From CAYWCV01 sp964629885 (GTDB lineage: Bacteria > Bacteroidota > Rhodothermia > Balneolales > CAYWCV01), in contig CAZVRJ010000004.1 of assembly GCA_964629885.1 (NCBI GenBank), positions 28,086-92,085 on the forward strand: 64,000 bases of DNA, in the 5' to 3' direction. Numbering within the stretch: the stretch's first letter is position 1; each line of letters starts with the position of its first letter. The notes beneath the pieces are model-generated. The model worked only from the letters and a program-made list of their open reading frames with translations. It had not been told where the DNA came from and searched no databases. The position numbers and the translations under genes were made by a program. This document shows, piece after piece, positions 26,999 through 35,776 of the stretch.

Positions 26999-28392
26999 GC
27001 TTTACTTGGCTCGACTGGATCATGGTTGGTAGCTACTTTGCGTTGCTTATCGTCCTAACCATCAAGAAGAATCCCGACCATGCCAACGAGGAGGGGTTTC
27101 TGTTGTCTGGACGCAGTATGACCTTACCGGCGTTTGTGGCAACATTAGTTTCCACTTTCTATGGTGGCATACTTGGGGTCGGCGAGTTCGGGTACTCGGC
27201 TGGTCTGGTGCAAGTGGTTGTACTCGGCCTCCCTTTTTACATTTTCTCTCTTTTGTTCGCTTGGCTGGTTGCTGGAAAAATACGTGAGCACAAATCGCTT
27301 ACTCTTGTAGAGGCTATTCGGGAGTCGTATGGTGACCGCGCCGGCAACTTGGCATCCCTGTTTATTTTCATGCTAGTGAGTCCAGCCCCGTATATCTTGA
27401 TGTTGGGACTCATATTTCAGTACATGAGTGGCGGCGATGGGCATTTCATTTTCTACGCTGTCTTGGTGTCGCTGTTCTCGGTCGCCTATGTTAGCTTCGG
27501 TGGTTTTGATGCCGTTGTTCGAACCGACATGCTTCAAGTAACCCTCATGTTTGGCGGATTCTTTGCCTTGCTGCTATTTGGATGGTCACATTATGGCGAT
27601 CCCATCACACTATGGCAATCTATCCCTGAGGGACACCGCGATCCTACTGGAGGCAACACGTTACAGTACTTGTTGGTGTGGTTCTTTATAGCTTTGTGGA
27701 CCTTCGTCGACCCGAGTTTTCACCAACGCGCCGCTGCTGCAAAGACGCCGGGTATTGCCCGCAAAGGTATTGTGATTTCGGTGCTTTGCTGGGTTGTGTT
27801 CGACTTCTTTACGTTGTTCACCGCCCTTTATGGCTTACAGATCATGGGCGAAATCGATCAAGCAGCCATGGTGTACCCCTACCTTGCAAATGCCATTCTA
27901 CCCATGGGTATGAAGGGGCTATTCTTTGTGGCAATGCTTGCGACCATCATGTCTACGATGGACAGCTACATGTTCATTTCTGGACAGACGCTGGGCAGGG
28001 ATTTTCTTCTACGATTTTTCCCAAAATCAGGAAGCATATCCATGACCCGTATCAGCATCTTGATTGCCGCTATTATCGGGATCGTTCTCATCATGATCTA
28101 TCCGAGCGTCGTTGATCTATGGTATGTTATCGGAACAGTGATCATTCCTGGGCTGTTATTCCCTGTTCTTGGCATTTATGTGCCTGCTTTCAAGATTCCA
28201 AAGAACCAGATTTTCGCCTACATGGTGATCTGCTCAGGCATATCGCTGATTTGGCTTGTTCTGGGCACGATCTATCCGGATACCCCAGGTGGGTATACAT
28301 ACTTGGGCATGGAACCTTTTTATCCTGGATTGGCGGTAGCGCTCCTTTGGAAGCTTACCAGTCTTCTCGGTCGAGGGACCGATATTGGATAG
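26989..28392 (+). CDS. Sodium:solute symporter (SSS) family transporter
   Basis: 467 residues with about 12-13 predicted transmembrane helices. It has the SSS-fold features of TM1 with WLDWIMVGSYFALLI, then EEGFLLSGRSMTLPAFVATLVSTFYGG. VSFGGFDAVVRTDMLQVTLMFGG also matches the family. The substrate is not deducible from sequence; the tight coupling to thiN hints at a metabolite in the same physiology but this is inference. Its stop overlaps comM convergently by 38 bp. Confidence 0.92.
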   Translation: MALSFTWLDWIMVGSYFALLIVLTIKKNPDHANEEGFLLSGRSMTLPAFVATLVSTFYGGILGVGEFGYSAGLVQVVVLGLPFYIFSLLFAWLVAGKIREHKSLTLVEAIRESYGDRAGNLASLFIFMLVSPAPYILMLGLIFQYMSGGDGHFIFYAVLVSLFSVAYVSFGGFDAVVRTDMLQVTLMFGGFFALLLFGWSHYGDPITLWQSIPEGHRDPTGGNTLQYLLVWFFIALWTFVDPSFHQRAAAAKTPGIARKGIVISVLCWVVFDFFTLFTALYGLQIMGEIDQAAMVYPYLANAILPMGMKGLFFVAMLATIMSTMDSYMFISGQTLGRDFLLRFFPKSGSISMTRISILIAAIIGIVLIMIYPSVVDLWYVIGTVIIPGLLFPVLGIYVPAFKIPKNQIFAYMVICSGISLIWLVLGTIYPDTPGGYTYLGMEPFYPGLAVALLWKLTSLLGRGTDIG

Positions 28393-29884
28393 CCTCTGCG
28401 ATGTGAACTGGCTGAATGCTCTCCGATTGAGCTAGGTCGGCAATGGATCGGCTTACCTTCAGGATGCGGTCGTAGGCCCGAGCCGAAAGCCCCATTTTTT
28501 GCATGGCCATTTTCAGCAGGGCGGATCCGTTTTCGTCGAGCCTGCAAATACGCCGCACGAGACGGGTGTGCATCTGTGCATTTGAGTAAATACCGGGCAT
28601 ACCGAGAAAACGTCTGTCTTGGATCTGCCGGGCTCGAACCACCCTATCGCGAATCATAGACGAGGGTTCAGCCGATTGCCGAGCCGTCAGCTCGTCGAAG
28701 GTTACCGTGTTGACCTCTATGTGCAGATCAATCCTGTCGAGCAGTGGACCACTGATGCGTGCTCGGTACTTCCGTGCCGCCCTTTGGTCCTCATCGGAAC
28801 CATCGCTGCCCCAATCACCTTTGGGTGAGGGATTCATAGATGCTACAAGCATGAAGCGAGATGGATACGTTACACTCATCCGCGCCCGAGATATGCTTAT
28901 GTAGCCATCTTCAAGGGGTTGGCGAAGCACTTCGAGTGCATTGCGCCTGAACTCGGGGAGTTCGTCCAAGAAGAGGACGCCGTTATGGGATAGCGAGATT
29001 TCGCCTGGCATTGGGATGCCACCGCCACCGACGAGGGCGACGTCGGATACAGTGTGATGGGGTGACCGGAAGGGTCGTCTTGTAACGAGTCCTTTTCCAC
29101 CGGTCAGGAGGCCTGATACGGAGTGGATTTTGGTCGTTTCGAGGGCTTCGTCAAGGTTGAGTGGGGGGAGGATTCCCGGTATCCTACGGGCGAGCATGGT
29201 TTTACCTGAGCCGGGGGGTCCTACGAGGATGATGTTATGTCCTCCAGCGGCAGCAATTTCAAGTGCTCTTTTAACCGTTTCCTGTCCTTTGACGTCGCTG
29301 AAATCAAGCCCAACGGAATCTGTGTCGTCAAAGAGTCCCGTGAGGTCTGCTTTTATTGGCTGATATATATCGGGTGAATTCAGCCAGGCTATTACTTCCT
29401 GTAAGTTCTCATGCCCGTATACGTCGATACCCTCTACTACGGCTGCCTCTGGCGCGTTTGATTTCGGCAAAATTATACTCCGAAAACCGCGTTGACGTGC
29501 TTCGACCGCTACCGGGAGCACACCCTTTACAGGACGGAGCGAACCATCCAATGCAAGCTCACCCATGATGAGCGTCTGGCTCAATATTCTTCGGTTAATA
29601 AGATCGCAGACGGCTAGTAAACCTACAGCTATGGGCAAGTCGAAGGCACTCCCCTCTTTTGGCAAGTCGGCGGGAGCCAAGCTTACCGTTTTGCGTCCCA
29701 AGGGCATTTCGTAGCCAGTGCTTCGTATTGCTGTGTCGATTCTGGCGTAAGATTCACTAATGGCCCTGTCTGGCAGACCAACCAACTGGTACGATGGCAT
29801 GCTGGAACCGCGCCAGTGTACTTCAACGTCGATTATGTGCGCGTCGACCCCATATGTAGATGCGCAAAATACATGTGCGTGCAT
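28355..29884 (-). CDS. YifB/ComM-family Mg-chelatase-like AAA+ ATPase
   Basis: 509 residues. An N-terminal ChlI/Lon-protease-like domain (about 1-170: PSYQLVGLPDRAISESYARI, KTVSLAPADLPKEGSAFDLP) precedes the AAA+ domain. That has Walker A VGPPGSGKTMLA, HHTVSDVALVGGGG and LDELPEFRR, and a C-terminal helical ChlI domain. ComM is a hexameric branch-migration helicase in natural transformation of Gram-negatives; competence here is inferred, and no other com gene is visible. It overlaps the SSS gene tail on the other strand. Confidence 0.95.
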   Translation of the reverse strand: MHAHVFCASTYGVDAHIIDVEVHWRGSSMPSYQLVGLPDRAISESYARIDTAIRSTGYEMPLGRKTVSLAPADLPKEGSAFDLPIAVGLLAVCDLINRRILSQTLIMGELALDGSLRPVKGVLPVAVEARQRGFRSIILPKSNAPEAAVVEGIDVYGHENLQEVIAWLNSPDIYQPIKADLTGLFDDTDSVGLDFSDVKGQETVKRALEIAAAGGHNIILVGPPGSGKTMLARRIPGILPPLNLDEALETTKIHSVSGLLTGGKGLVTRRPFRSPHHTVSDVALVGGGGIPMPGEISLSHNGVLFLDELPEFRRNALEVLRQPLEDGYISISRARMSVTYPSRFMLVASMNPSPKGDWGSDGSDEDQRAARKYRARISGPLLDRIDLHIEVNTVTFDELTARQSAEPSSMIRDRVVRARQIQDRRFLGMPGIYSNAQMHTRLVRRICRLDENGSALLKMAMQKMGLSARAYDRILKVSRSIADLAQSESIQPVHIAEAIQYRSLDREDW

Positions 29885-29993
29885 AATGTATCTTTCTGGT
29901 GAGATGTTCGTACATATAAGAGTCTCGCCAAAGCAATTCCTTACGCGGCACGAAGCATTTTTTTTACCAGATTGACACTTTTATTCTAAAGTC

Positions 29994-30320
29994 ATGAGCA
30001 AAGCAAAGAGAACCTTCGAAGAAATTAAGACGACAGGAAGTGAATTACTGGGTCGTCTTCAAGATTTAGCAAACGAAGGCAACACACGCCGTGCGATCAT
30101 TCGCAACGGCAAGGGCAAGACCCTTCTTGAGGTCCCGCTTACCATGGGTGTTGCAGGAGCTGGGGCATTGTCAATATTGGCCCCATTTTTAACCACCATA
30201 GGCTTCTTTGCGATGATGCTTACCGATTGCACCATCGTCGTTGAGCGCTATGAAGACGAAGCATCGAAAGAAATCGAAGGCGAAGCCACCGTCATCGACA
30301 TCATCGAAGACGAGAACTGA
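29994..30320 (+). CDS. DUF4342-like small protein
   Basis: 108 residues. RRAIIRNGKGKTLLEVPLTMGVAGAGALSILAPFLTT leads into a hydrophobic helix, then a CTIVVERYE strand and an acidic tail. This is the layout of the DUF4342 family found widely in FCB and Firmicutes. It probably has one membrane-associated helix; function unknown. It is flanked by comM (divergent) and serine palmitoyltransferase (convergent). Confidence 0.88.
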   Translation: MSKAKRTFEEIKTTGSELLGRLQDLANEGNTRRAIIRNGKGKTLLEVPLTMGVAGAGALSILAPFLTTIGFFAMMLTDCTIVVERYEDEASKEIEGEATVIDIIEDEN

Positions 30321-30353
30321 CCCCTACGTATTACATCCTACGTCCTTCTGCCA

Positions 30354-31580
30354 TTAGTCGACGCTAGCAGCTGCATTCGAGTAGACCATGTCGTAAATGG
30401 CTTCGAAGGCCTTGATGGTCTTATCGATGTGCTCCTGCGTGTGGCGGGCTGTAGGTATGAGACGTATTAATACCATGCCTCTTGGGACAACCGGGTAAGC
30501 TACACCGCTCACGAACACTCCGTGATTCTCCCGTAGCTCCCTCATGATAGCCTGTGCTAAGTCTGTGCTGCCTTTAGTTAATACTGGCACGATCGGGCTG
30601 TCGCTTGGCAGCACATTGTATCCTACCGAAGCTAGGCCTTGACGCAGCTTCTTTGCGTTTTCCCATAGCTTGTCTCTCCACTCAGGATGCTGGCGGATCT
30701 GACGCAGACGCTCGCGAGCCGAAACGACCAATGCGATCGGAAGCGACTTGGCAAATATTTGACTGCGAGCCGTGGCTCTCAGGTAATCGAGAATTTTCGG
30801 CTCGGTTGCGATAAATGCGCCAATTAGGGCAAATGCCTTGGCAAAGGTGCCAAAATAAATGTCGATGCCATCGTTCACGCCCAAATGGGTTCCGGTTCCA
30901 GAACCGTCATGACCCATGGTTCCTACTCCGTGAGCATCATCAACTAAAAGTCTGAAATTATACTTTTCTTTGAGGGCTACGATCTCGCGAAGTTTACCGA
31001 GGTCGGATGTCATACCAAATACACCCTCGGTGATCACAAGTATGCCCGAAGTCGGCTTTGAGTTAGCAACGGCGCGCTGGAGCTGCTTCTCGAGGCTCTC
31101 CATGTCGTTGTGTTTGTACACATAGGTTTCGCTCATGGCAAGCTGCTTGCCATCGACGATACAGGCGTGGCTAAGTTCGTCGTAAATCAGAAAATCGTCC
31201 CGGCTCACCAGCGCATGAATTACACTCATGATGCCCTGATATCCGTAATTCAGGAGAAAAGCTGCCGGCTTGTGAACAAAGTCGGCCAGTTCAGCCTCGA
31301 GCGCCTCATGCTCGGTCGAGTTGCCTGTCATCAAACGGGCACCCATCGGTACGCTGAAGCCATAGTCTGCGCCAGCTTTGGCGTCGACGGCACGAACGTC
31401 GGGGTTGTTACCTATGCCAAGATAGTCGTTGATACTCCAAACGATCATATCCTTGCCGTTAAAACGCATTTCGGGTCCAGCCGGGCCCTCTAATCTTGGA
31501 AACGTGTAATAGCCGTAACCTTCTGAGGTAAATTGACCAAGTGGACTTTGACGCGTACTCAGCTTTTCGAATAAATCCAT
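30354..31580 (-). CDS. Serine palmitoyltransferase-like alpha-oxoamine synthase
   Basis: 408 residues. AOS-family features are LNYGYQGIMSVIHALVSRDD, YDELSHACIVDG, LLVDDAHGVGTMG (PLP-phosphate/ring contacts) and the Schiff-base Lys at about 248 in FGTFAKAF. The opening (LFEKLSTRQSPLGQFTSEGYGYYTFPRLEGPAGPEM, in part) and MGARLMTGNSTEHEALE match the Bacteroidota serine palmitoyltransferase group. It condenses serine and acyl-CoA to start sphingolipid synthesis. 8-amino-7-oxononanoate synthase is less likely because that subgroup lacks this N-terminus. No other sphingolipid gene is adjacent. Confidence 0.86.
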   Translation of the reverse strand: MDLFEKLSTRQSPLGQFTSEGYGYYTFPRLEGPAGPEMRFNGKDMIVWSINDYLGIGNNPDVRAVDAKAGADYGFSVPMGARLMTGNSTEHEALEAELADFVHKPAAFLLNYGYQGIMSVIHALVSRDDFLIYDELSHACIVDGKQLAMSETYVYKHNDMESLEKQLQRAVANSKPTSGILVITEGVFGMTSDLGKLREIVALKEKYNFRLLVDDAHGVGTMGHDGSGTGTHLGVNDGIDIYFGTFAKAFALIGAFIATEPKILDYLRATARSQIFAKSLPIALVVSARERLRQIRQHPEWRDKLWENAKKLRQGLASVGYNVLPSDSPIVPVLTKGSTDLAQAIMRELRENHGVFVSGVAYPVVPRGMVLIRLIPTARHTQEHIDKTIKAFEAIYDMVYSNAAASVD

Positions 31581-31657
31581 GTATGATTTCGGAAATAGGG
31601 ATAATTAGTGCAGATCGTAACTTGACTTTGGTCGACCGATTATGTCAAAAAATCATA

Positions 31658-31688
31658 ATAAAATACGGATTTATGAGCCGATTTCAAA
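31658..31688 (-). promoter_or_regulatory. Putative Bacteroidota-type promoter of serine palmitoyltransferase gene
   Basis: On the minus strand TTTG (31685-31688) is followed by 19 bp and then TATTTTAT (31658-31665), a -7 element matching four of six fixed positions of TAnnTTTG. It lies about 75-80 bp before the start codon at 31580. Spacing is ideal but the -7 match is moderate. Confidence 0.35.
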
Positions 31689-31700
31689 GAATTGAGCCAT

Positions 31701-32939
31701 TTACGACACCATTGCGACCATAACGAGCCACCATATGAAAGCCAACACTATACTGACTAGGGCAATTGGTGCCGTCCAGTAAAAGTGTTCTTTGAAGCTA
31801 AAGGCGATGCCATCACGATTTGCCTGCTCTGCAACAATGAGGTTGGCGATGGATCCGACAAGAATCAGGTTGCCGGCAAATGTGCTCATGAGTGACAGCA
31901 GGTAGTACAGAGCCACGTTAGATTCGGGCATTTTTGTCATCAGTAGCATTACTGCAGGCACATTCGATACAGCGTTAGACAGCAGAACACTAATTAACGA
32001 GAACAATACCGGGCTGTACAGATTGAAACCCTGATCCTCTAGCCAAAAGTATGCAGCGTCAAGACCACCGGTCATCTGAATTCCCTCGATAAGCACAAAA
32101 AGGGCGATAAATAAAATGAGCAACGACCAGTCAACAAAGCCCAAAAAATTCCTCGAAGCAAGCTTTCGGCTCATAAGTAAAACCGACGCAACGCCAAGGA
32201 TTGTGATTTCGCGTGGCACGTTGGTGAAAAATAGGCCAATCATGACGAGCATCACAAACATCCCCTTCATTGTCTGGAAATGGTCGTAAGGGAGCGCACT
32301 CTCAATGTTCAGATCCTCTGTTAGTGATACGTGAGATGGCGTAGCCACAAGCTGTCCTCGAATTGCCCATAAATAAAGCAGCACTACCGAAACCAGCACT
32401 GGTGGCGCACACCAAATGAGAAATTCGCCAAAGGGAAGATTCGCCTGTTGAGCGATGTACATGTTCTGAGGGTTGCCGATTAGGGTTGCAGCAGACCCGA
32501 TGTTACTCGAAGCAGCCAATGCCAACAGAAACGGCAAGGGTGACCAGTTACGCTTTCTTGTAATCTCAATCACGATCGGGCTCATTGCAAGGCATATGAC
32601 ATCGTTCGAGAGGATTGCCGACAGAACCGCTGACAACAAGATCAACGCCCCCATGAATAACTTAGGCTCTCGAAAAGCAGAGGCACTGCGAACCGCCAGC
32701 AAACTGTAAAATCCGCCCAAGCGAAACTGAGCCGATAAGATCATGAGTCCAAATAGCAGGATCAGCGTGCTGTAATCGACCGCAATTATAGCGTCGTCTA
32801 AACCTAGTGTCGCCGTGATAATCATCAACATGGCACCCAGCAATGCCACACCGGTACGATCGAGTTGCAAGCCGGGAAATCTTCCCAATGCAATCCCGAC
32901 GTAACTCACCACAAAGATGATGATCCCCGTATAGTTCAT
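31701..32939 (-). CDS. SLC13/ArsB-NhaD superfamily ion transporter
   Basis: 412 residues with about 11 predicted transmembrane helices. ASSNIGSAATLIGNPQNMYIA is the family reentrant-loop motif with the S-x-x-G-S-x-A-T-x-I-G-N-P arrangement. SNAVSNVPAVMLLMTKMPE is the corresponding motif in the second half. The substrate (arsenite, Na+/H+ or organic anion) cannot be told. It lies on the minus strand, 118 bp from the divergent spmA gene. Confidence 0.9.
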   Translation of the reverse strand: MNYTGIIIFVVSYVGIALGRFPGLQLDRTGVALLGAMLMIITATLGLDDAIIAVDYSTLILLFGLMILSAQFRLGGFYSLLAVRSASAFREPKLFMGALILLSAVLSAILSNDVICLAMSPIVIEITRKRNWSPLPFLLALAASSNIGSAATLIGNPQNMYIAQQANLPFGEFLIWCAPPVLVSVVLLYLWAIRGQLVATPSHVSLTEDLNIESALPYDHFQTMKGMFVMLVMIGLFFTNVPREITILGVASVLLMSRKLASRNFLGFVDWSLLILFIALFVLIEGIQMTGGLDAAYFWLEDQGFNLYSPVLFSLISVLLSNAVSNVPAVMLLMTKMPESNVALYYLLSLMSTFAGNLILVGSIANLIVAEQANRDGIAFSFKEHFYWTAPIALVSIVLAFIWWLVMVAMVS

Positions 32940-33057
32940 GATTCTCCCGCAAAGAGCAGTTTTCCGACATCACGTTTGATAAAGATATCGCTTTTGCGTT
33001 TCAGCATGCAAAACACTACAATATGACGGACCATCAACAGACATTTAGATAGGAATT

Positions 33058-33972
33058 ATGAATTACATCTGGGCTGGTTTGATCATCATAAGCCTGGTTT
33101 TTGCCATGATGAACGACGTGAGCGACTTGTTCGGCAACACGTACGAAAACGGTATGGAACGGCGGCTTGAGCTCACATTTCCGGAGAATGCCGATTTGGA
33201 GCGACGACAAGAGATACAAGTACGAATATCTGGCGACAGCATCTTTCACAATGCTACTTGGAGACCGACGTCGGCGGGCAATGAAATACTCATCCCCGTC
33301 AACCAAAGTCTACCCGACATGTGGAAGAAAATCGGATCAGATCAAGATGCTCGCGATAAGCAAGTATTGGCCACTCGGGTAAAAGAGTCGAGTCTGACAA
33401 GCGCCGTAGTGACTCTTCCCGAAGTGAAGTTTGTCAAAATGAGGGCGATTGCGGCTGCTGCCTTCGACATGGCGGAATTTGCCGTAAACTTGGCTTTCGG
33501 TCTTATTGGAATCATGGCCCTTTGGTTGGGATTGATGCAAATTGCAGACAAATCTGGGCTGATCAGCAAATTGGTGCGGTTTGTGGCCCCTGTAATGCGC
33601 CGTCTCTTCCCTAATGTTCCAGCCGACCATCCCGCAATGGGCGCAATGAGCCTGAATCTGACTGCCAATATCTTGGGGCTAGGAAATGCAGCTACACCGC
33701 TGGGAATCAAGGCTATGGAGGAGTTACAGAAAATCAATCCTGATAAGGATTCTGCCACAAATGCCATGTGCATGTTTTTGGCCATAAACACATCCAGCGT
33801 ACAGCTGGTGCCTCCTGTGACGCTGATTGCCCTAATGGGGATCGGCGTATCGGAGTTGTTTTTGAGCATCTTGCTGACCACCATCATTTCGACCACCGTT
33901 GCCATCACAGTGGCAAGTTGGTACGGCAGACGCAACCCTGAGCCTAAATTCATCGTTGAGGAGGGATCCTGA
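33058..33972 (+). CDS. spmA: Nucleoside-recognition/spore maturation protein SpmA-like, with inserted domain
   Basis: 304 residues, well above the roughly 200 of Bacillus SpmA. After TM1 (MNYIWAGLIIISLVFAMM) there is a soluble insert of about 110 residues (roughly 25-135). The conserved core follows: ALWLGLMQIADKSGL, RRLFPNVPADHPAMGAMSLNLTANILGLGNAATPLGIKAMEEL, FLAINTSSVQLVPP. The family belongs to the gate-domain membrane proteins; the organism shows no sporulation genes here. Its stop overlaps the spmB start codon. Confidence 0.88.
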   Translation: MNYIWAGLIIISLVFAMMNDVSDLFGNTYENGMERRLELTFPENADLERRQEIQVRISGDSIFHNATWRPTSAGNEILIPVNQSLPDMWKKIGSDQDARDKQVLATRVKESSLTSAVVTLPEVKFVKMRAIAAAAFDMAEFAVNLAFGLIGIMALWLGLMQIADKSGLISKLVRFVAPVMRRLFPNVPADHPAMGAMSLNLTANILGLGNAATPLGIKAMEELQKINPDKDSATNAMCMFLAINTSSVQLVPPVTLIALMGIGVSELFLSILLTTIISTTVAITVASWYGRRNPEPKFIVEEGS

Positions 33973-34493
33973 TGCAAGTATTTAGCGTATTCATTCTGCC
34001 ACTTCTTATCGTGGCCATTCCGCTTTACGGACTCATTCGCAAAGTGAAGGTGTATGAGGAGTTCGTTGTCGGCGCCAAGGAGGGATTCGAGATTGGTGTT
34101 CGCATCATCCCCTATTTGGTGGGTATTTTGTTCGCCATCGGGATGTTTCGTGCCAGTGGAGCCATGGATTGGATTATCGCAGGAATTGATCCTTTGTTAT
34201 CTCTGGTTGGTTTTCCGGCCGAGGTTCTGCCTATGGCCATCATGCGATCGTTGACGTCGAGTGGATCGGTTGGTATTCTTGCCGACTTGATACGCGTGCA
34301 CGGCGAAGACTCCATCCTCGTTAAGATGGCGGCCACGATGTTTGGCTCCACCGAAACCACATTCTACGTAATTGCTGTCTACTTTGGCGCTATCGGAGTT
34401 AGAAACAGCCGCTACGCCATCAAGGCAGGTCTCATTGCCGACCTGAGCGCGGCGTTTGCTTCGGTGTACATTTGTTATTTACTCTTTGGTTAA
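33972..34493 (+). CDS. spmB: Nucleoside-recognition/spore maturation protein SpmB-like
   Basis: 173 residues, mostly hydrophobic. VYEEFVVGAKEGFEIGVRIIPYLVGILFAIGMFRASGAMD and LMRSLTSSGSVGILADLIR-like sequence (GSTETTFYVIAVYFGAIGV near the end) match SpmB. It starts on the stop of spmA (TGATG overlap), so translation is coupled. In many Bacteroidota the two halves are fused; here they are separate. Transport function is inferred only. Confidence 0.9.
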   Translation: MQVFSVFILPLLIVAIPLYGLIRKVKVYEEFVVGAKEGFEIGVRIIPYLVGILFAIGMFRASGAMDWIIAGIDPLLSLVGFPAEVLPMAIMRSLTSSGSVGILADLIRVHGEDSILVKMAATMFGSTETTFYVIAVYFGAIGVRNSRYAIKAGLIADLSAAFASVYICYLLFG

Positions 34494-34497
34494 TTTC

Positions 34498-35625
34498 ATG
34501 AAATTCGACTCCATTTTGGTCCATGCAGGACTCGAACCTGACCCGACCACCAAGGCGGTGGCACCTGGGTTTGCTCCATCCACCATATTCGAGTTTCCTG
34601 AGGGTGGATTCCAGAATACACGGTTCGGGTATGCCCGATACGACAATCCAAGCCGCCACAGTCTGGAAACTGCCTTGGCTACACTCGAAGATGGTGCCGA
34701 AGCAGCTACGTTCGGATCTGGGATGGCTGCCATTCAAGCAGTTATCCAAGCTCTGGGGCAGGGTGCGCGCGTTATTGCGCCGACAGATGTATACCACGGC
34801 ACTCGCAACCTGATGAACGATTTTGTGCAGTATTGGGGCCTTCATGTCGATTATGTGAATATGACGGATCTGGCCTCCGTTGCAGAAGCGATAAGCGCCG
34901 AAACGCGCCTAGTATGGTTGGAGACTCCTTCGAACCCGATGTTGCACATCACCGACGTCGAGGCTGTTTGCAACATTGCCCGTGCAAAGGGTGTGCCCGT
35001 CTGTGTAGATAATACGTGGCCATCGCCTATGTTGCAGCAGCCATTAAAAATGGGCGCCGATTTAGTGATGCACTCCACAACTAAATACTTGGGTGGCCAC
35101 AGCGATATTCTCGGTGGCGCGGTAGTTGGTGGTCATGGTAGCGTCTTGTTTGAGAGGGTTCGTCGCATCCAACAACTTGCCGGGGCTGTGCCATCCCCAT
35201 TCGACTGCTGGCTATTGCTCCGCAGTGTGCGCACGCTCGGAGTGCGTGTGCGTCAACAGTGCCAAAATGCTGAAGTCATAGCCGGCTGGCTGAGCGAGCA
35301 TCCACTGGTAGAAACGGTGTTTTACCCTGGACTAAAAAGCCATCCGGGACATTCAATCGCAGCCTCGCAGATGAAGCGTTTTGGCGCGATGTTGTCGTTC
35401 ACCTTACGATTGCCACCAGAAAAAGCACTTAAAGTTGTCTGTAACAGCCAGATGATAGTCCATGCCACAAGCTTGGGGAGTGTGGAGAGCTTGTGGGAAC
35501 ACCGCCGCAGTTCTGAAGGACCTGAATCGAAGACACCCGATACCCTGATCAGGCTTTCGGTAGGCATAGAGGATGTCGACGACATAATTAGCGACATCGA
35601 TGCATCCATAAAAGCGGTTGTTTAA
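34498..35625 (+). CDS. PLP-dependent transsulfuration enzyme (Cys/Met metabolism family)
   Basis: About 375 residues from the ATG at 34498; a longer frame from 34456 would run inside spmB and is less likely. Cys/Met-family marks are RYDNPSRHSLETALATLEDG, FGSGMAAIQAV, VWLETPSNPMLHITDVEAV, the PLP Lys in MHSTTKYLGGHSDILGG, and SLGSVESLWEHRRSS. It could be cystathionine gamma-synthase, beta- or gamma-lyase, or O-acylhomoserine sulfhydrylase; sequence alone does not separate them. It starts 4 bp after spmB. Confidence 0.9.
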   Translation: MKFDSILVHAGLEPDPTTKAVAPGFAPSTIFEFPEGGFQNTRFGYARYDNPSRHSLETALATLEDGAEAATFGSGMAAIQAVIQALGQGARVIAPTDVYHGTRNLMNDFVQYWGLHVDYVNMTDLASVAEAISAETRLVWLETPSNPMLHITDVEAVCNIARAKGVPVCVDNTWPSPMLQQPLKMGADLVMHSTTKYLGGHSDILGGAVVGGHGSVLFERVRRIQQLAGAVPSPFDCWLLLRSVRTLGVRVRQQCQNAEVIAGWLSEHPLVETVFYPGLKSHPGHSIAASQMKRFGAMLSFTLRLPPEKALKVVCNSQMIVHATSLGSVESLWEHRRSSEGPESKTPDTLIRLSVGIEDVDDIISDIDASIKAVV

Positions 35626-35716
35626 TACGGAAATGAACATTCTATTGGATAGCTAGTACCAACAAACTGAATCATAGTGGTTCAGCCTTTGTATTAAATT
35701 CCGTACTTTTAGAATC

Positions 35717-35743
35717 TGTCTCGGCTCAGACCGAGCCGAGACA
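35717..35743 (+). other. Perfect 11-bp hairpin in the leader of the E2 gene
   Basis: TGTCTCGGCTC (35717-35727) pairs perfectly with GAGCCGAGACA (35733-35743) around the loop AGACC. No T-run follows on either strand, so it is not a standard terminator. A TACTTTTA element at 35704-35711 (five of six fixed positions of TAnnTTTG) would put the transcript start at about 35718, right at the hairpin. It may be a 5'-end stabilising structure or a palindromic operator. Confidence 0.7.
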
Positions 35744-35776
35744 TGCCTTCACAATAAATTAAGCCTGAACAATCCC

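Noticed and set aside
34456..34497. Upstream start of the transsulfuration gene
   Set aside because: It would place the start inside spmB; the ATG at 34498 after the spmB stop is more credible.
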